Source: Hymenopus coronatus (lineage: Eukaryota; Arthropoda; Insecta; Mantodea; Hymenopodidae). Taken from it: 64,000 bases of DNA. The notes beneath the pieces are model-generated. The model was not told where the DNA came from and did not search any database. It saw only the letters and a list, made by a program, of their open reading frames with translations. The DNA lies in NCBI GenBank assembly GCA_030762935.1, contig CM060899.1, positions 11,137,001-11,201,000 of the forward strand, in the 5' to 3' direction. Positions 1 through 11,164 of this stretch are shown in pieces; position 1 is the first letter of the stretch, and the number at the start of each line of letters is the position of its first letter. The position numbers were made by a program, and so were the translations under genes.

Positions 1-2001
1 GGACAATATCCCTTACCCACTCAACATCCCCGCTGGATTATCTCCAAAGCTGATTGGGAAAAGTTTTCCTCTCTGCTCAATCTCAATTCCGATGGCTGTA
101 CCTCCATAGAAGACATGGTGGAGTATTTTACTTGCTCGGTTTTGCTCGCCGCAGAATCCAGTATTCCTCGGAGCTCTTCTACCCCTAGGCGTATTCCAGT
201 GCCGTGGTGGACCGAAGACTGCAACTTGGCATTAAAGGCACGTGAAAAAGCTCTTCGGCTTTTCCACCTACACCCGACGGCGGAGAACTTTGTTGCTTTC
301 AAACGCGCCCGGGCTAAGGCGCGCTATATCGTTCGTAATGCCAAGCGGAATTCGTGGAAAGCATATGTCTCCTCGCTTTCTCGCAGGAGCTCCTCACAGA
401 GAGTGTGGACTTCGGTGCGCCGCATGACCGGCAAATGTCTCAGGACATACATCCCTGGCCTTACCGTTCACGGCTCCACCTTCACCAGCGAACGGGATGT
501 TGCCGACGCTCTAGCCACCTCCTTCGCTGCGACAAGTGCAACAGGCAATTACGACAATGCATTTCTTCCCATTAAGGAAGCTGCTGAGAGATTTCGCCTT
601 GATTTTACTAGTGACTGTAGTGAGCCGTACAATGCACCCTTCACCCTTGTGGAACTAACTCATGCTTTACACGCTGCGAGGGATTCTTCTCCTGGTCCCG
701 ATGATATTCACCGACAAATGTTGCTTCACCTCCCACCTGCAGCCGTTACATTCCTTCTGGACCTCTATAACCGCATTTGGCGCGAACAGGTTTTCCCGCC
801 TGAATGGCGAGAGGGTATTGTCATTCCTATCCCTCGTCCTGGCAAAGACCGGACCCTCCCATCCTCTTACCGGCCGATTTGCCTCACGAGCGTCGTTTGC
901 AAGACTTTGGAACGCATGATCAGTATTCCGTTTACTTGGTAGTTGGAGGCGAACGAAGTGCTCTGTTCGGAGCAGTGCGGATTTCGTCGCGGTCGTTCAA
1001 GCGTTGATGACCTGGCGCGTATGGAAGCTTATGTACGGAATGCTTTCCTTCTGAAGCAGCAAGTCGTGAGTGTCTTTTTTGACCTCGAGAGGGCTTACGA
1101 CACTACTTGGCGATACGGTATTCTGCGTAATTTGCACAGTTCATGGTTACGCGGCCATCTGGCGCTATTTCTGGGCAACTTTCTCCAGCGGCGCCGCTTT
1201 CGTGTCCGTATTGGCAATACTCTCTCGCGGGAGAAGATTCAGGAGAACGGTGTACCCCAAGGTTCCGTTCTTAGTGTTATGCTTTTTGCCGTGGCCATCA
1301 ACGACATTACTAGCGTGATTCGTAATGGGATATCATCGTCACTGTATGTGGATGACTTTGCGCTGTACTATCGCTCCTACAGCACTGAACATCTCGAACG
1401 ACAACTCCAGCTCTCCATAAACTACATCGCTGGTTGGGCGGCGCTTCGCAATGGTTTTCGTTTTTCGCCTACGAAAACTCAGCGCATACACTTCCACCGT
1501 CTTCGCGGAGTACACCCTCCTCCTGACCTTCAATTGAACGGTGTGCCACTGCCTTTCGTTCCGTCCTTGAAGTTCTTAGGTCTCCACCTAGAGCGTGAAC
1601 TTTCTTGGGTACCCCACATCCGATACCTTCGTGCCTCCTGTGACCGATCGCTGCGGATCCTCAAACTGCTTTCTGGTGCGTCGTGGGGCGGCGATCGTTC
1701 AGTGATGCTGCGTTTGTACCGTTCACTCGTTCGCTCAAAACTAGACTACGGTTTTATTTACGGCGCAGCGACCGCTTCTAAACTTCGCCTTTTAGACACC
1801 GTTCATCATATCAGTTTACGTCTTGCTACAGGAGCCTTCCGCACTAGTTGTGTGGAATGCTTGTATGCCGATGCTGGTGAACCCCCACTGGCAGTGCGTC
1901 GCTCATTTTTACTTTGTTCGTATGCTGCTAAGTTGTCTGCGAACCCCCGCCATCCTTGTTTTAACCTGTGTTACGCCCGGATTATTCACACCGCTATCTG
2001 A
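1..2001 (+). pseudogene. Family A ORF2, reverse transcriptase portion
   Basis: The reading frame is open from base 1 to an in-frame TAG at 940-942 and continues in the same frame from 943 to 2001, so only one nonsense codon breaks about 660 codons. The first ~100 codons are the endonuclease-RT linker with the PVPWWT motif (residues ~65). RT fingers follow (SSPGPDDIH, SSYRPICLTSVVCKTLERM). After the stop come the palm motifs: VFFDLERAYDTTW with the first catalytic Asp, QENGVPQGSVLS, and YVDDFALYY as the catalytic YxDD box. The thumb region includes LKFLGLHLERELSW and RSKLDYGFIYGAA. The enzyme would copy the element's own RNA by target-primed reverse transcription. A frameshift near 1968-2000 moves the protein into another frame. 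The stop position falls between the motifs ERMI and LCSEQCGFRRG, so no catalytic residue is lost. Confidence 0.88.
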
Positions 2002-3029
2002 GGAACGCCACTGCTTCGCGCCCCTGTGGTATTCGGTTTCGTGAACTGCTCTCCAATAGGGGTCTCAGATTGCCTCATGTGGAGCGTGTTTTTGTTTATC
2101 CGGAACCTGCTTGGCAACTGAGGCGTCCCAGTTTCGACCTGACCCTCTCCAACCTTGTGAAATGTTCGACCGCTCCGGAGGTATTTCAGCGACTGTTTTA
2201 CGAACTTTTAAGCAATTACCGGGCATATGCACCGGTATTCACTGACGGCTCCCAGCTGGCAGGAGCTACAGGTTGTGCCTTTTATTTCAATGGAGTAACA
2301 GAATTATCGCCTTGCGGACGCCAGTTCGGTATTCACCGCCGAACTGTACGCTATCTTTTACTTTCTAGATTTTATCTCGCTTTTAGCACCTGGTAGTTTT
2401 CTTGTTTGCAGCGATTCCTTGAGTGCCCTACAGGCTCTGCAGCAGTATACTGGCTCCTCATCACTCGTTATGCGCATTCAATCTCGCCTTTCTGAATTGA
2501 TTGCTTGCAGCTAACAGTTCATCTTCACGTGGGTTCCAGGTCATGTCGGTATTGCAGGTAATGAGGTAGCGGATAGATCTGCCAAGGCTGCCTGGTCCTT
2601 GCAGGATTATTCGGAAGTGGCTGTGCCCTCAGGGGATGCTTCACGTTACTTTCGCAGGTCTCTTCTTTTAGCTTGGCAGCAATCTTGGCAAAACTTAGCA
2701 GGTACACAGCTTCGCATACTCAAAGACACGGTACAGCCACATCTTGCCAGCCAAACCGGCGCCGCGAGGTTATCCTTACGCGTCTGCGTATCGGTCACAC
2801 GCGGCTAACACATGGCTACTTTCTACGCGCTGAGCCAGCTCCTATATGTCAGACCTGCGATGTTCGTCTATCTGTGGCACATGTGTTGCTTGATTGTCCG
2901 AAATGTCATCGTGAACGGCAATCCATCGGCCTGGGTACCTCTTTACCTGCCATTTTATGCGACGACGCCAATTCCGTCGATATGGTGCTACGCTTTGTTG
3001 CCTCTATTGGCCTCGGCAAAGACATCTGA
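1968..3029 (+). pseudogene. Family A ORF2, RNase H and C-terminal Cys domain
   Basis: Continuation of ORF2 after a frameshift. RNase H landmarks in order: VFTDGSQLAG near 2240 (first Asp), a scrambled stretch around 2330-2400 where the frame changes again, CSDSLSALQAL near 2410 (second Asp), then WVPGHVGIAGNEVAD near 2530-2575 with His/Asn/Asp of the last motif. The C-terminal part RLRIGHTRLTHGYFLRAE then CQTC and HVLLDC resembles the cysteine motif found after RNase H in I-clade elements. It ends at a TGA (3027-3029). At least three frame breaks and one stop (near 2512) make it non-coding today. Confidence 0.82.
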
Positions 3030-3200
3030 CCTGTTTCATGCGTGTGTGCAATTTTAGCCTTTTTAACTTTTTAGACTCTTTTACCATATGGGACCACTTT
3101 TTGTGTGTTTTTTAGTTTTTTAACCTTTTAGCCTTGGTTTTTTATCACCCGTGCCTTTTCTTGTGTGTGCCTTTGTAAGGGTCACTAGTTTATCCGTCCC

Positions 3201-3785
3201 GGGACTCAATCATAAACATTGCACTCAACAATGAACAGTTGGGTGTTACCCGCGCAATGCTCTCCAAATTACTAATCGACGGAATCCTGCGAGTTACCGA
3301 TCGAATAAAAATAATCCATATATCTCAATATTACCCTAATAATATAACCTATCCTAAGGTTATGTACAACATCGACTACCGTGTTATAAGACCTCGCGAT
3401 TTACTCATAAAAGAAAGTAATTGGAAAATGACCATTATCAGGAGTGCTCTCATACAGCTTACTCCTTCACAGGACCTCACGGTTTAGCCATGAAAGAAAA
3501 TAATCATTACAACATAATGTACTTCATCATAAAATCATGGAGGGGGGGGATGTCCCAATATACCCTGTGAAATCAAAATATCAACTGTGACAATATATGT
3601 AGTAACAAAATAAAGTTGCAAATGGAAAGTCCGTGGCCAAAAAAAACAAGGTTCGTATCACCATAATACAAGAGACCCAACAAATAGTAGTAGCTACTCA
3701 TACTCCAAGCGTATAACCAAAAAGTAGGTAATACTACAAGAGACAACAGTGCGAACATGTCACTGTGTAACATTTGAAATTTCAC
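3201..3785. other. AT-rich sequence without a recognisable feature
   Basis: Between the end of LINE A and the foldback element. Only short incoherent ORFs occur, and I see no repeat shared with the rest of the window. Confidence 0.5.
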
Positions 3786-5028
3786 ATATGTAAGTAGTTA
3801 ATATAGAGCGGTTCTGGTGCATTGGCGAGTGAGCATACACAGGAAAGATAGGGAATACAAGGCCGGTGTCTACCCTAGCGTGAGCATACATGGTAAAGAT
3901 AGGGAATTCGAGGAAGGAGAGGATATGTCCTAGGCTCATTATTAGATATATTTTTCAATTCTCAGGGGTCCCTGTCGAGGTCGTTTGCTTTGTTTATAGT
4001 TATTTTTATGGTTTTACTCAAAATTTTAACATGTTTTACCGATTGTTTGTATAGCGAGCGATGTTTGAGAGCCTTTTTTATTATTTTGCAATGTTGCTCT
4101 GCTTTTTGAGTGCTTACAGATTATTTATAACACTTCTTGAGGGTTTTTCGGGTGCTAGTTGTTGATTACGCTCAAAACTTAAAATGTCCTCCAAAGTTAT
4201 AAATTCGAACCAAGGACCTTCAACCATAATTTACTCTCGCAACTGTTCTCGCATAATAATAGCTGTGTTGCAAGCTTTGCTTCGTCTCGCTAGGATTAAT
4301 AGTTCCTGAGATAGCCATTTGTAAAGATTTTTGCTCAAACCCAGGACTTTTAGGTAAATCTGTATATACTTAAAACATTGCACGTAATGCTGTATACCGA
4401 ATAAAGTTTGTTCGAAGTCAACACCTAAATTAGTATACCCCTATAAGAGATTAAAGCTGCATACATCAATCTAGAATCGAACAACCGAGACTCTCCAGGT
4501 TAAACTCAATATATAATCTTAGTTTGACATGCAAAGACCATTAACACTTGTTTTTTATGTTAATTTAGGCCCTATATTTCAGGTTTCAGCCAAAAACTTA
4601 AAAAGTCATCGAAAGTTATAGAATCGAGCCAAGGATCCAGGATTACAAATTATAATATAATCTGATGAAGCGCAATAATAGTTACCAAATAGTCCCTGCC
4701 CCATCATGCTAGGACTAAACGTTTCTGAGAAAATCAGGTTTAACTTTTCACATTGAACCCAGGACCCTAACGTAAACTGGTGTATACTTATAACACTACA
4801 CCAAATCATATCCATTGAATGCTTTTTATTCGGAGCCTTTATTTAAATTAGTTTATGAAATATATAAAGCTAAAATTTAATACATGCAACCAGATTCGAA
4901 CCCAAGCAATCTAAAACCTCGGCGGTAATTGTACTTACGCCGCAGTAAGCAAAGGAGTTGATCACTTTTTACCTCATTCTATATTAAGCCATTCAGGAGA
5001 TATAAACGATCAAAGAGTAGTCTATAAT
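3786..5028 (+). repeat. Left arm of the foldback element
   Basis: Pairs with 5545-6800. Within the arm the stretch from ~4160 to 4560 and that from ~4580 to 4980 resemble each other (same order of phrases such as CAAAAACTTAAAA, GTTATA-AATCGA, GTATACTTA-AACA, ATACATCAA/ATGCAACCAGA), so the arm is itself a diverged tandem duplication with a period of about 424 bp. The tRNA-like units lie on the minus strand here. Confidence 0.8.
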
Positions 5029-5544
5029 GGTACAAACCCACATTTGCATAATAATAACCCTTTTACCGCGCATTTTTACGAGTATTACCATTTTTATTTT
5101 TAATTTTGTAAGGTTTCTTCATTTCTAGAAGTATATTTTAGTTTCCCTGGAATTTTCTATTTTTGTAATAATTGTAGTAATTACTTAGTATTGTTCATTA
5201 TTTGTACATTAATTATGTAAAGCTTGATTTATTGTGATTTTAAATTCTTATTCCCCGTAAAAAATTAGTTCAATTTGATATTTTGCACTTTGTTCCGTCA
5301 TCAAAATTGCCACAGTTAAAGTCCATCCGCTGTTTTACGCGCTTTTTCGCGAGTGGCGTGGTGGGTAGGGCCATGGTCGGCAGGCTCATTGATGATAGCG
5401 GTCTGATAAGCAAATACATTGCTCTAATTATAATTCAAAAATTTTATACAACGTTATTTTGATTTACAAATTATTTACTTATGGAAATTGTTTAATTATG
5501 CAAATTCATTGCTCCAATAATTATGTAAATTTGCGCCAGATGTA

Positions 5545-6800
5545 ATCTTTATAGACTACTCTTTGATGGATTTTATGTCCCGAACGGCTTAAGATAGAAC
5601 GAGGTAAAAAGTGATCAACTTCTCTGCTTACTGCGGCCGAAGTACAATTGCCGCCGAGGTTTCAGATTGCTTGGTTTCGAATCTGGTTGGATGTATTAAA
5701 TTTTAGCTTCACATATTTCCTAAACTTATTTAGATAAAGACTTCAAATAAAAAGAATTCAATAGATATGATTTGGTGTAATGTTATAAGTATACACCAGT
5801 TTACGTTAGGGTCATGGGTTCAATTTGAAAAGTTAAACTTGATTTTCTCAGAAACGTTTAGTCCTAGCATGATGGGGCAGGGATTATTTGGTAACTATTA
5901 TTGCGCTTCATCAGATTAAATTATAATTTGTAATCCTGGGTCCTTGGCTCGAATCTATAACTTTCGATGACTTTTTAAGTTTTTGGCTGAAACCTGAACT
6001 ATAAGGCCTAAATTAACATAATAAAGCACGTGTTAATGGTCTTTGCGTGTCAAACTAAGATTATATATTGAGTTTAACCTGGAGAGTCTCGGTTGTTCGA
6101 TTCTAGATTGATGTATGCAGCTTTAATCTCTTATAGGGGCTATACTAATTTAGGTGTTGACTTCGAACAAACTTTAATCGGTATACAGCATTACGTGCAA
6201 TGTTTTAAGTATATACAGATTTACCAAAAAGTCCTGGGTTTGAGCAAAAATCTCTACAAATGACTATCTCAGGAACTATTAATCCTAACGAGACGAAGCA
6301 AAGCTTGCAACACAGCTATTATTATGCGAGAACAGTTGCGAGAATAAATTATGGTTGAAGGTCCTTGGTTCGAATTTATAACTTTGGAGGACATTTTAAG
6401 TTTTGAGCGTAATCAACAACTAGCACCCGAAAAACCCTCAAGAAGTGTTATAAATAATCTGTAAGCACTCAAAAAGCAGAGCAACATTGCAAAATGATAA
6501 AAAAAAAAAAAAAAAAAAAGGTTCTCAAACATCGTTCGCTACACAAATAATCGGTAAAACATGTTAACATTTTGAGTAAAACCATAAAAATAACTATAAA
6601 CAAAGCAAACAACCTCGACAGGGACCCCAGAGGACTGAAAAATACATCTAATAATCTGAGCCTGGGATAGATCCTCTCCTCCTCGAATTCCCTATCTTTA
6701 CCATGTATGCTCACGCTCTCCGGCCTTGTATTCCCTATCTTTCCTGTGTATGCTCACTTGCCAATGCGCCAGAACCGCTCTATATTAACTACTTATATAT
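5545..6800 (-). repeat. Right arm of the foldback element
   Basis: Reverse complement of 3786-5028. It differs from the left arm by scattered substitutions, small indels (for example a shorter GCCGGTG segment near 6715-6725) and the long A-run at 6499-6519. The high identity suggests a recent origin or ongoing gene conversion between the arms. Confidence 0.8.
5600..6390 (+). repeat. Series of tRNA-like (B-box-bearing) units in the foldback arm
   Basis: Six sites resembling the RNA polymerase III B box (GGTTCGANNC) recur about every 130-150 bp: near 5660 (TTTCGAATCTGG), 5812 (GGTTCAATTT), 5942 (GGCTCGAATCT), 6087 (TTGTTCGATTCT), 6232 (GGGTTTGAGC) and 6362 (GGTTCGAATTT). Upstream of several there is an A-box-like stretch and a long variable-arm-like segment, for example 6030-6100 (TGGTCTTTGCG ... 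AACTAAGATT ... TTCGATTCT), which recalls a tRNA-Leu layout. They are degenerate and do not form clean cloverleaves by eye. The mirror set lies on the minus strand of the left arm. Confidence 0.45.
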
Positions 6801-8580
6801 AGAGAAAAGAAAAAAGAAAACAGACATTACCTATAAGAAAATCAGATGGTAGTGTCAGTCAGTGTCGACACGATAGGTAAATTATGTTCAATTTGTAGTT
6901 CGTCAAGGTGAAGCAAACCAAAATAAGGTATCTGCTATCTGGTTAATCAATCGCAATTATCTGAATGCAGCTTGTCACACAACAACAGAGTGGCTACCTG
7001 TGAACAGAACTCAAAAGAAAGCAGTAAGACTTCTTTAACGTACCGGAATAAAATGACAAAGAGGGCCGTTCACAAAGAACAGTTAATAATACTCATCGAG
7101 AGCATAGGCAATAGGAGGATATGCATCTCAAATAAAACATTATAGCTAAAGTAAGCTATATGATATATGAAAAATCAGTAAAACTCTCAAGTAATATCGT
7201 GACGCAAGACATGAAAATGTGAAATGTTAACTTTGCTCCAAAGGGCCTACGGAAAACAAATTATGATTATAATATTGTAATAACTATTGTTATACCAGAA
7301 GGGACTGCTAGGACTAAGTTACATAGAAATATGAAAGAATGACAAATAATTCCACTCATGAGAGTCCTTTCTTTATGAATACAAAGCATTATATCCTGGC
7401 ATAATAGTCTTTCCAAAAAAACAGTAACATAATACAACACTAGTAAAACCCCGAACCGACATGTACAGGACTAAACAGTTAATAAGTAGTTAACTCAGAG
7501 GCATATAGAAGAAGATAAAAAAATTCAAAGCCCGGAAACTAGTAATCTAATGTAAACCGTATACAGTTAGTATATGTACCACGTACGTCAAATATGTAAA
7601 CATAGTACAAAATCATTCTGATCAAAGTAACTTAAAAGGAAAAATAGAAAGAAAACTCGATGTAACCAAATATTAAAAAAAAGTTAACCCACGTTGTGCA
7701 TAACACATTATAAATGATCTTTTTAAGGGAAATCATGGCAAAGAAACGAAATCGGAAAAGTGAGTTATATCCAAGGGGACAAGAATGGAAGCTGTTAAAA
7801 ATTCTTGGCCGAGATGAATTTCCGAGGTAAACGTTTAAGGAAAATCCGGGCCTACAGTATAACAATAAGGAAAATAACGTAGAAACAAAATGAATTGTAA
7901 TCAAAATCGTCATATATCAATTGCTACCGGATGTATCAGGTACAATATAGGTAAAGAAATGACAAGAGAATATTCAAGTGTGACACACTTAAGTAGTGCA
8001 ATATAACACAACGTTTTCGAGTAGTAACTCAAATAGCATAGAATTTAGCAAAAACTTTTTACATAAAAGTTAGATAAGAGTAAGAAATAAAATTAACTCG
8101 TTAACTGATAAGTAGCAATCAGAGAGATATATTAAATTAAAATCGTAAACTGTAGCGACAGCTAACAATAGCCAATGCTTTATTAACTCGAATCCTACCG
8201 TGGATGAATAGTGTATATTTCATAATTTGTGTACTACATGCAAAACGGGCTAACGAAGTTAGGCGTAATTTAGACATCAAGACAAACGATGTATAGAAAC
8301 GAAAGAGCACGTATAAATGGACCTCGATAGTATACAAATGAGTATATAAGTTACTCATCGAAATTAATAAGGATAATCAGTGTAAAGAAACAAGATATTC
8401 TAAAATATTGGAAACGCGAAAAACTTAGGAAGCAGAAGGAGGGGAAAAAATGAATACTGAGAAACAGTGCCTATTTCTATATACATACGGACGCGGTTAC
8501 CGGTGACAAAGTATAGTAAGGATAACGGATTTGCTTCCAAGAAGGTTACAATGTGGTTGAAGTAACGCCATTTTAGTCGG
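6801..8580. other. AT-rich sequence without a recognisable feature
   Basis: About 1.8 kb with only chance ORFs, no tandem repeats, no similarity to other parts of the window that I could see. Confidence 0.5.
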
Positions 8581-9424
8581 ATGATGATGACGATGGTAGA
8601 TGTTTAAGGGCGCTCAACTACTAACGTCATTAACGCCCTCAGAAAACAAGGTTAAATAAATACACCAACGGGAAAAGAACAATATAAAAACAAATGTCAC
8701 TAAAGACCAGAAGGTAAAAAGTGTTGGATAAAAGACAAACAGAAATCTAAAATATTTAAAAACGGAGCGAAAAGGATGCAAAATACCTAAAACGTGGTCG
8801 ACGGGTTAAAATTAATTAAAAACGAACAGCGTCAAAATTCGTTAAAACCCATGAACCCCCGCAGAATTAAAAGCGATAAAGATAGAGGATACAATTAAAA
8901 ACTAAATATTTATCGTAAACGTCAAATTAGATAAAACGTTTAAAACTCTAACGACCACTCTGTGGTCGTCGGCAAGAACCTCCACGAAGGGCTGCTAGAG
9001 CAATACACTCTAGCAGGACATGTCGTACGGACAATACTGCCCCACAGAGTGTACAGTTAGGCAGTTGGGGGTGATAGGGCTACACAAGGGATGTAACATT
9101 CGCGCTGTCCCACTCACCCTGGAGTTTGGTATAATACCTATTCCTGACCAACTGACTTAATTCCTAGCCTCCCGTTTGGGCGAAGTGGAAACCAAAGTGG
9201 TGTATTAGGTTGCGCACCCTCCCCAGTTACTGAAAAGCTGTAACACAGGCTCAGATACACAACCCTCAGCCCTCCTTGTCTCCACGCACGGCCTACACGT
9301 GAGTGGGCATCTTCCCCTGGTAATCCCCTCACCACTCTGAGGTTGCCCACTGTGGGAGTCAAGGTTGGCTCGGGATCTCGGGTGCGCCAAGCCCGTACCT
9401 ACCGTAGTAGGCCCCTTGGAGGGC
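8581..9424 (-). mobile_element. Family-B LINE copy B1: 5'UTR fused to 3' end (internal deletion)
   Basis: Read on the minus strand this copy starts at the family-B 5' terminus (~9424, complement of AGGGGCCTACTACGG), runs through most of the GC-rich 5'UTR to ~9065, then jumps directly into the C-terminal end of ORF2 (9062-8960) and the 3'UTR, ending with the terminal stem-loop (8604-8637) and an (ATC)n-type tail at 8581-8596. All of ORF1 and nearly all of ORF2, roughly 4.7 kb, is missing. Both termini are kept. It is either a post-insertion deletion or a short non-autonomous derivative. Confidence 0.8.
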
Positions 9425-9705
9425 CCTTGAGATTCCACCTGAGCCTTCAAAGGCAGAAACTCAGAAGAATAATTATCCGAGATAGACACTTGAGCGAAAA
9501 CACTACCAAGTGTGCTAGCCACCTAAAATGGATCAACTACAGCACCCACCGATGTTTTCAGACTGGCAGTTGACATATGGGTCGATTTAACGGCCATGTA
9601 TGTCGGTTAAAAATGCTAAAAACTGGTTCAAGAATGTATTTTTGCTATCCCTAATAACTGTTTTAGAATGGGTACGAAGTTTTATATAATATGAGATTAT
9701 CAAGT
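9425..9705 (-). mobile_element. Family-B LINE fragment B2 (ORF2 endonuclease-RT linker)
   Basis: Matches, in reverse complement, the ORF2 linker of the + copy at about 23018-23340 (phrases for VESQxxS, SAFAQVS, LAST-like and PSVVWD are recognisable). It is truncated on both sides: by B1's 5' end at 9424 and by B3's 5' end at 9716. An internal unrelated-looking patch at 9535-9575 replaces the segment around the TPTGAVVDTFD codons. Confidence 0.78.
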
Positions 9706-9759
9706 GTAGGACTACGTTCCCCCCAGGGGCCTACTATGGGGGATGAATTTAAACCATAT

Positions 9760-11125
9760 TTTTATGGAAAAACCAAAACCTAAATCTAATATGCCTGGAT
9801 AAGAAGTAGTCGAGACTAATGGTCCTCGCTACTTAGCTATATCTAGGACAGAGGAAGGAAGAACATTTTCGTCTGTGAGCCTTTTCGCCATCCAAAAGGG
9901 ATTGGATAACATCGCTGCCCAGGTTAATTTTTGTGTTAGAGCTAGAAATGGTACCCTCCTGGTTGAGGCAATTTCAGCCTTCCAGACAGCAAAGATTTTT
10001 CGTGCAAATATGTTGGGCAGCTACCTAGTTAGGTTGGAGAAGCACAAGCCTTTGATCTCCTCGCGTGGCGTCATCACCAACACCCTCGCAGTGGACGGTA
10101 TGTCCAATGAGGAGCTTCAAGAAGATCTACAGACCAAAGCGTACCATCCGTGTATAGCGTTCAACGGAAAGTAAATGGTGAATTCGTGCCTTCCCGTAAC
10201 CTATTTCTTACCTTTGAACGGGTTATCTCCCTCAAAGGATTAAGGCAGATTATGGAGACATCGAGGTTAGGTCCTATATTCCGAACCATTTACGCTTTTA
10301 CGAATGCCAGCGATTATGGCATACCAGCGAATTTTGTACAGGTGGGTCTACTTTTCTACCTGTGGTGATGCTTTGCACGATTGGGATTGCAGCACCTCTC
10401 CATCTTATATAACTGAAACGGGGAACATCCATCTAGTTCCTGAGATTGTTCAGGAGACCAATTCAGGAGATACGGCTGAAAGAGAAGGTGTTCTTCTCGG
10501 AAGCCCATAAACTCCTGCGTATCCAACAACCCTGTGTCCCGCGGTCCGGTTCTTATTATCCTGTTACAGGAAACCGGTGTCGAGGCGGAAAATCGCAATG
10601 TAGACCTGCGATATCAACGAAGTCACTATTACAAAAAAGATCATTGTTGCCAGATCCCTCCCGAAAAACCTCAATAATTACGTCAACGTCGGCATCACCA
10701 TCTGCCAAGAAAATTGGCATCCCAGCCTTCAACCTCAGGCAGTAATCTAGAATATTCTGCACCACAGAAAGGTTTTAACACCACATATATCAGAACTGAC
10801 TTCCTTAAAGATCGTGTAGCTCCTGCACCCAAAACATCCAAGGGTGGTAAAAGTCCTCGATACTCCCCCAGGAGATCACCTTCTGAGGAATCTTCTGGGA
10901 GGAGCTCCGATCGACGACGTCCATCTTCGCCGTTCAGTATCTCAAATCGTGTCGAGATCCTGGAACCGAAGTTCTCTACTGGTAAGGGGTCCTTCCCTGT
11001 AGAGGAGTGGGAACAGGAGGACCTTGCCCCGACTGCAAAACAGACGTGCGTAAGCGGCATGATTACACTCCTGAAAAAGGCGTGAGTCCGACGGCTAAAA
11101 GGAATACATTAAACCGACATGTACC
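9760..11125 (+). pseudogene. Family-B ORF1 (gag-like) remnant of copy B3
   Basis: Pieces recognisable against the better ORF1 at 20603-22055: SLFAIQKGLD and CVRARNGTLLVEA at 9875-9990, RVVITN-LAVDGMSNEELQEDLQ at 10070-10130, QRKVNGEFVPSRNLFLTFERV at 10155-10225 in another frame, then a very degraded zinc-knuckle region 10290-10420 in which most Cys codons are lost, and a serine-rich tail (GRSSDRRRPSSPFSISNRVEI) at 10890-10960. At least five frame changes. ORF1 proteins of this clade bind element RNA; this copy cannot encode one. Confidence 0.75.
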
Positions 11126-11164
11126 GCCCAATATGAAGAAATGTCTTTCTATTTAGAACTTCTC

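Larger units (their letters stand above)
1..3200 (+). mobile_element. I-clade non-LTR retrotransposon, family A, 5'-truncated by the window
   Basis: The window opens inside ORF2 of a LINE: endonuclease-RT linker, RT, RNase H, a C-terminal cysteine motif, then a T-rich 3'UTR from about 3030 to 3200. The domain order matches the I/Jockey group. It shares protein motifs with family B found later in the window (PVPWWT, SSYRPI, ENGVPQGSVLS, GHVGxxGNE) but is clearly diverged at the DNA level and does not end in the (ATC)n tail seen in family B. The exact 3' terminus is not visible; the last LINE-like sequence fades around 3190. Inactive, with one nonsense codon and at least three frameshifts. Confidence 0.85.
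3786..6800. mobile_element. Long foldback (inverted-repeat) element, ~3.0 kb
   Basis: Bases ~3786-5028 and ~5545-6800 are reverse complements of each other, visibly more than 90 percent identical over ~1.25 kb. The outer ends read AAGTAGTTAATATAGAGCGG on the left and its complement on the right. The arms meet a ~516-bp unpaired spacer containing GC-richer sequence near 5340-5400. No transposase-like ORF is present, so it would be a non-autonomous foldback/TIR element or a duplicated inverted segment. Target duplication is not clear. One asymmetry is an A-run of about 21 at 6499-6519 in the right arm where the left arm has only a short T-run. A transcript through it could form a >1.2-kb double-stranded hairpin. 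Confidence 0.85.

Noticed and set aside
1..3029. Site-specific R1/R2-type rDNA element
   Set aside because: No 28S rDNA flanks, and RNase H plus the other families' (ATC)n tails point to the I clade.
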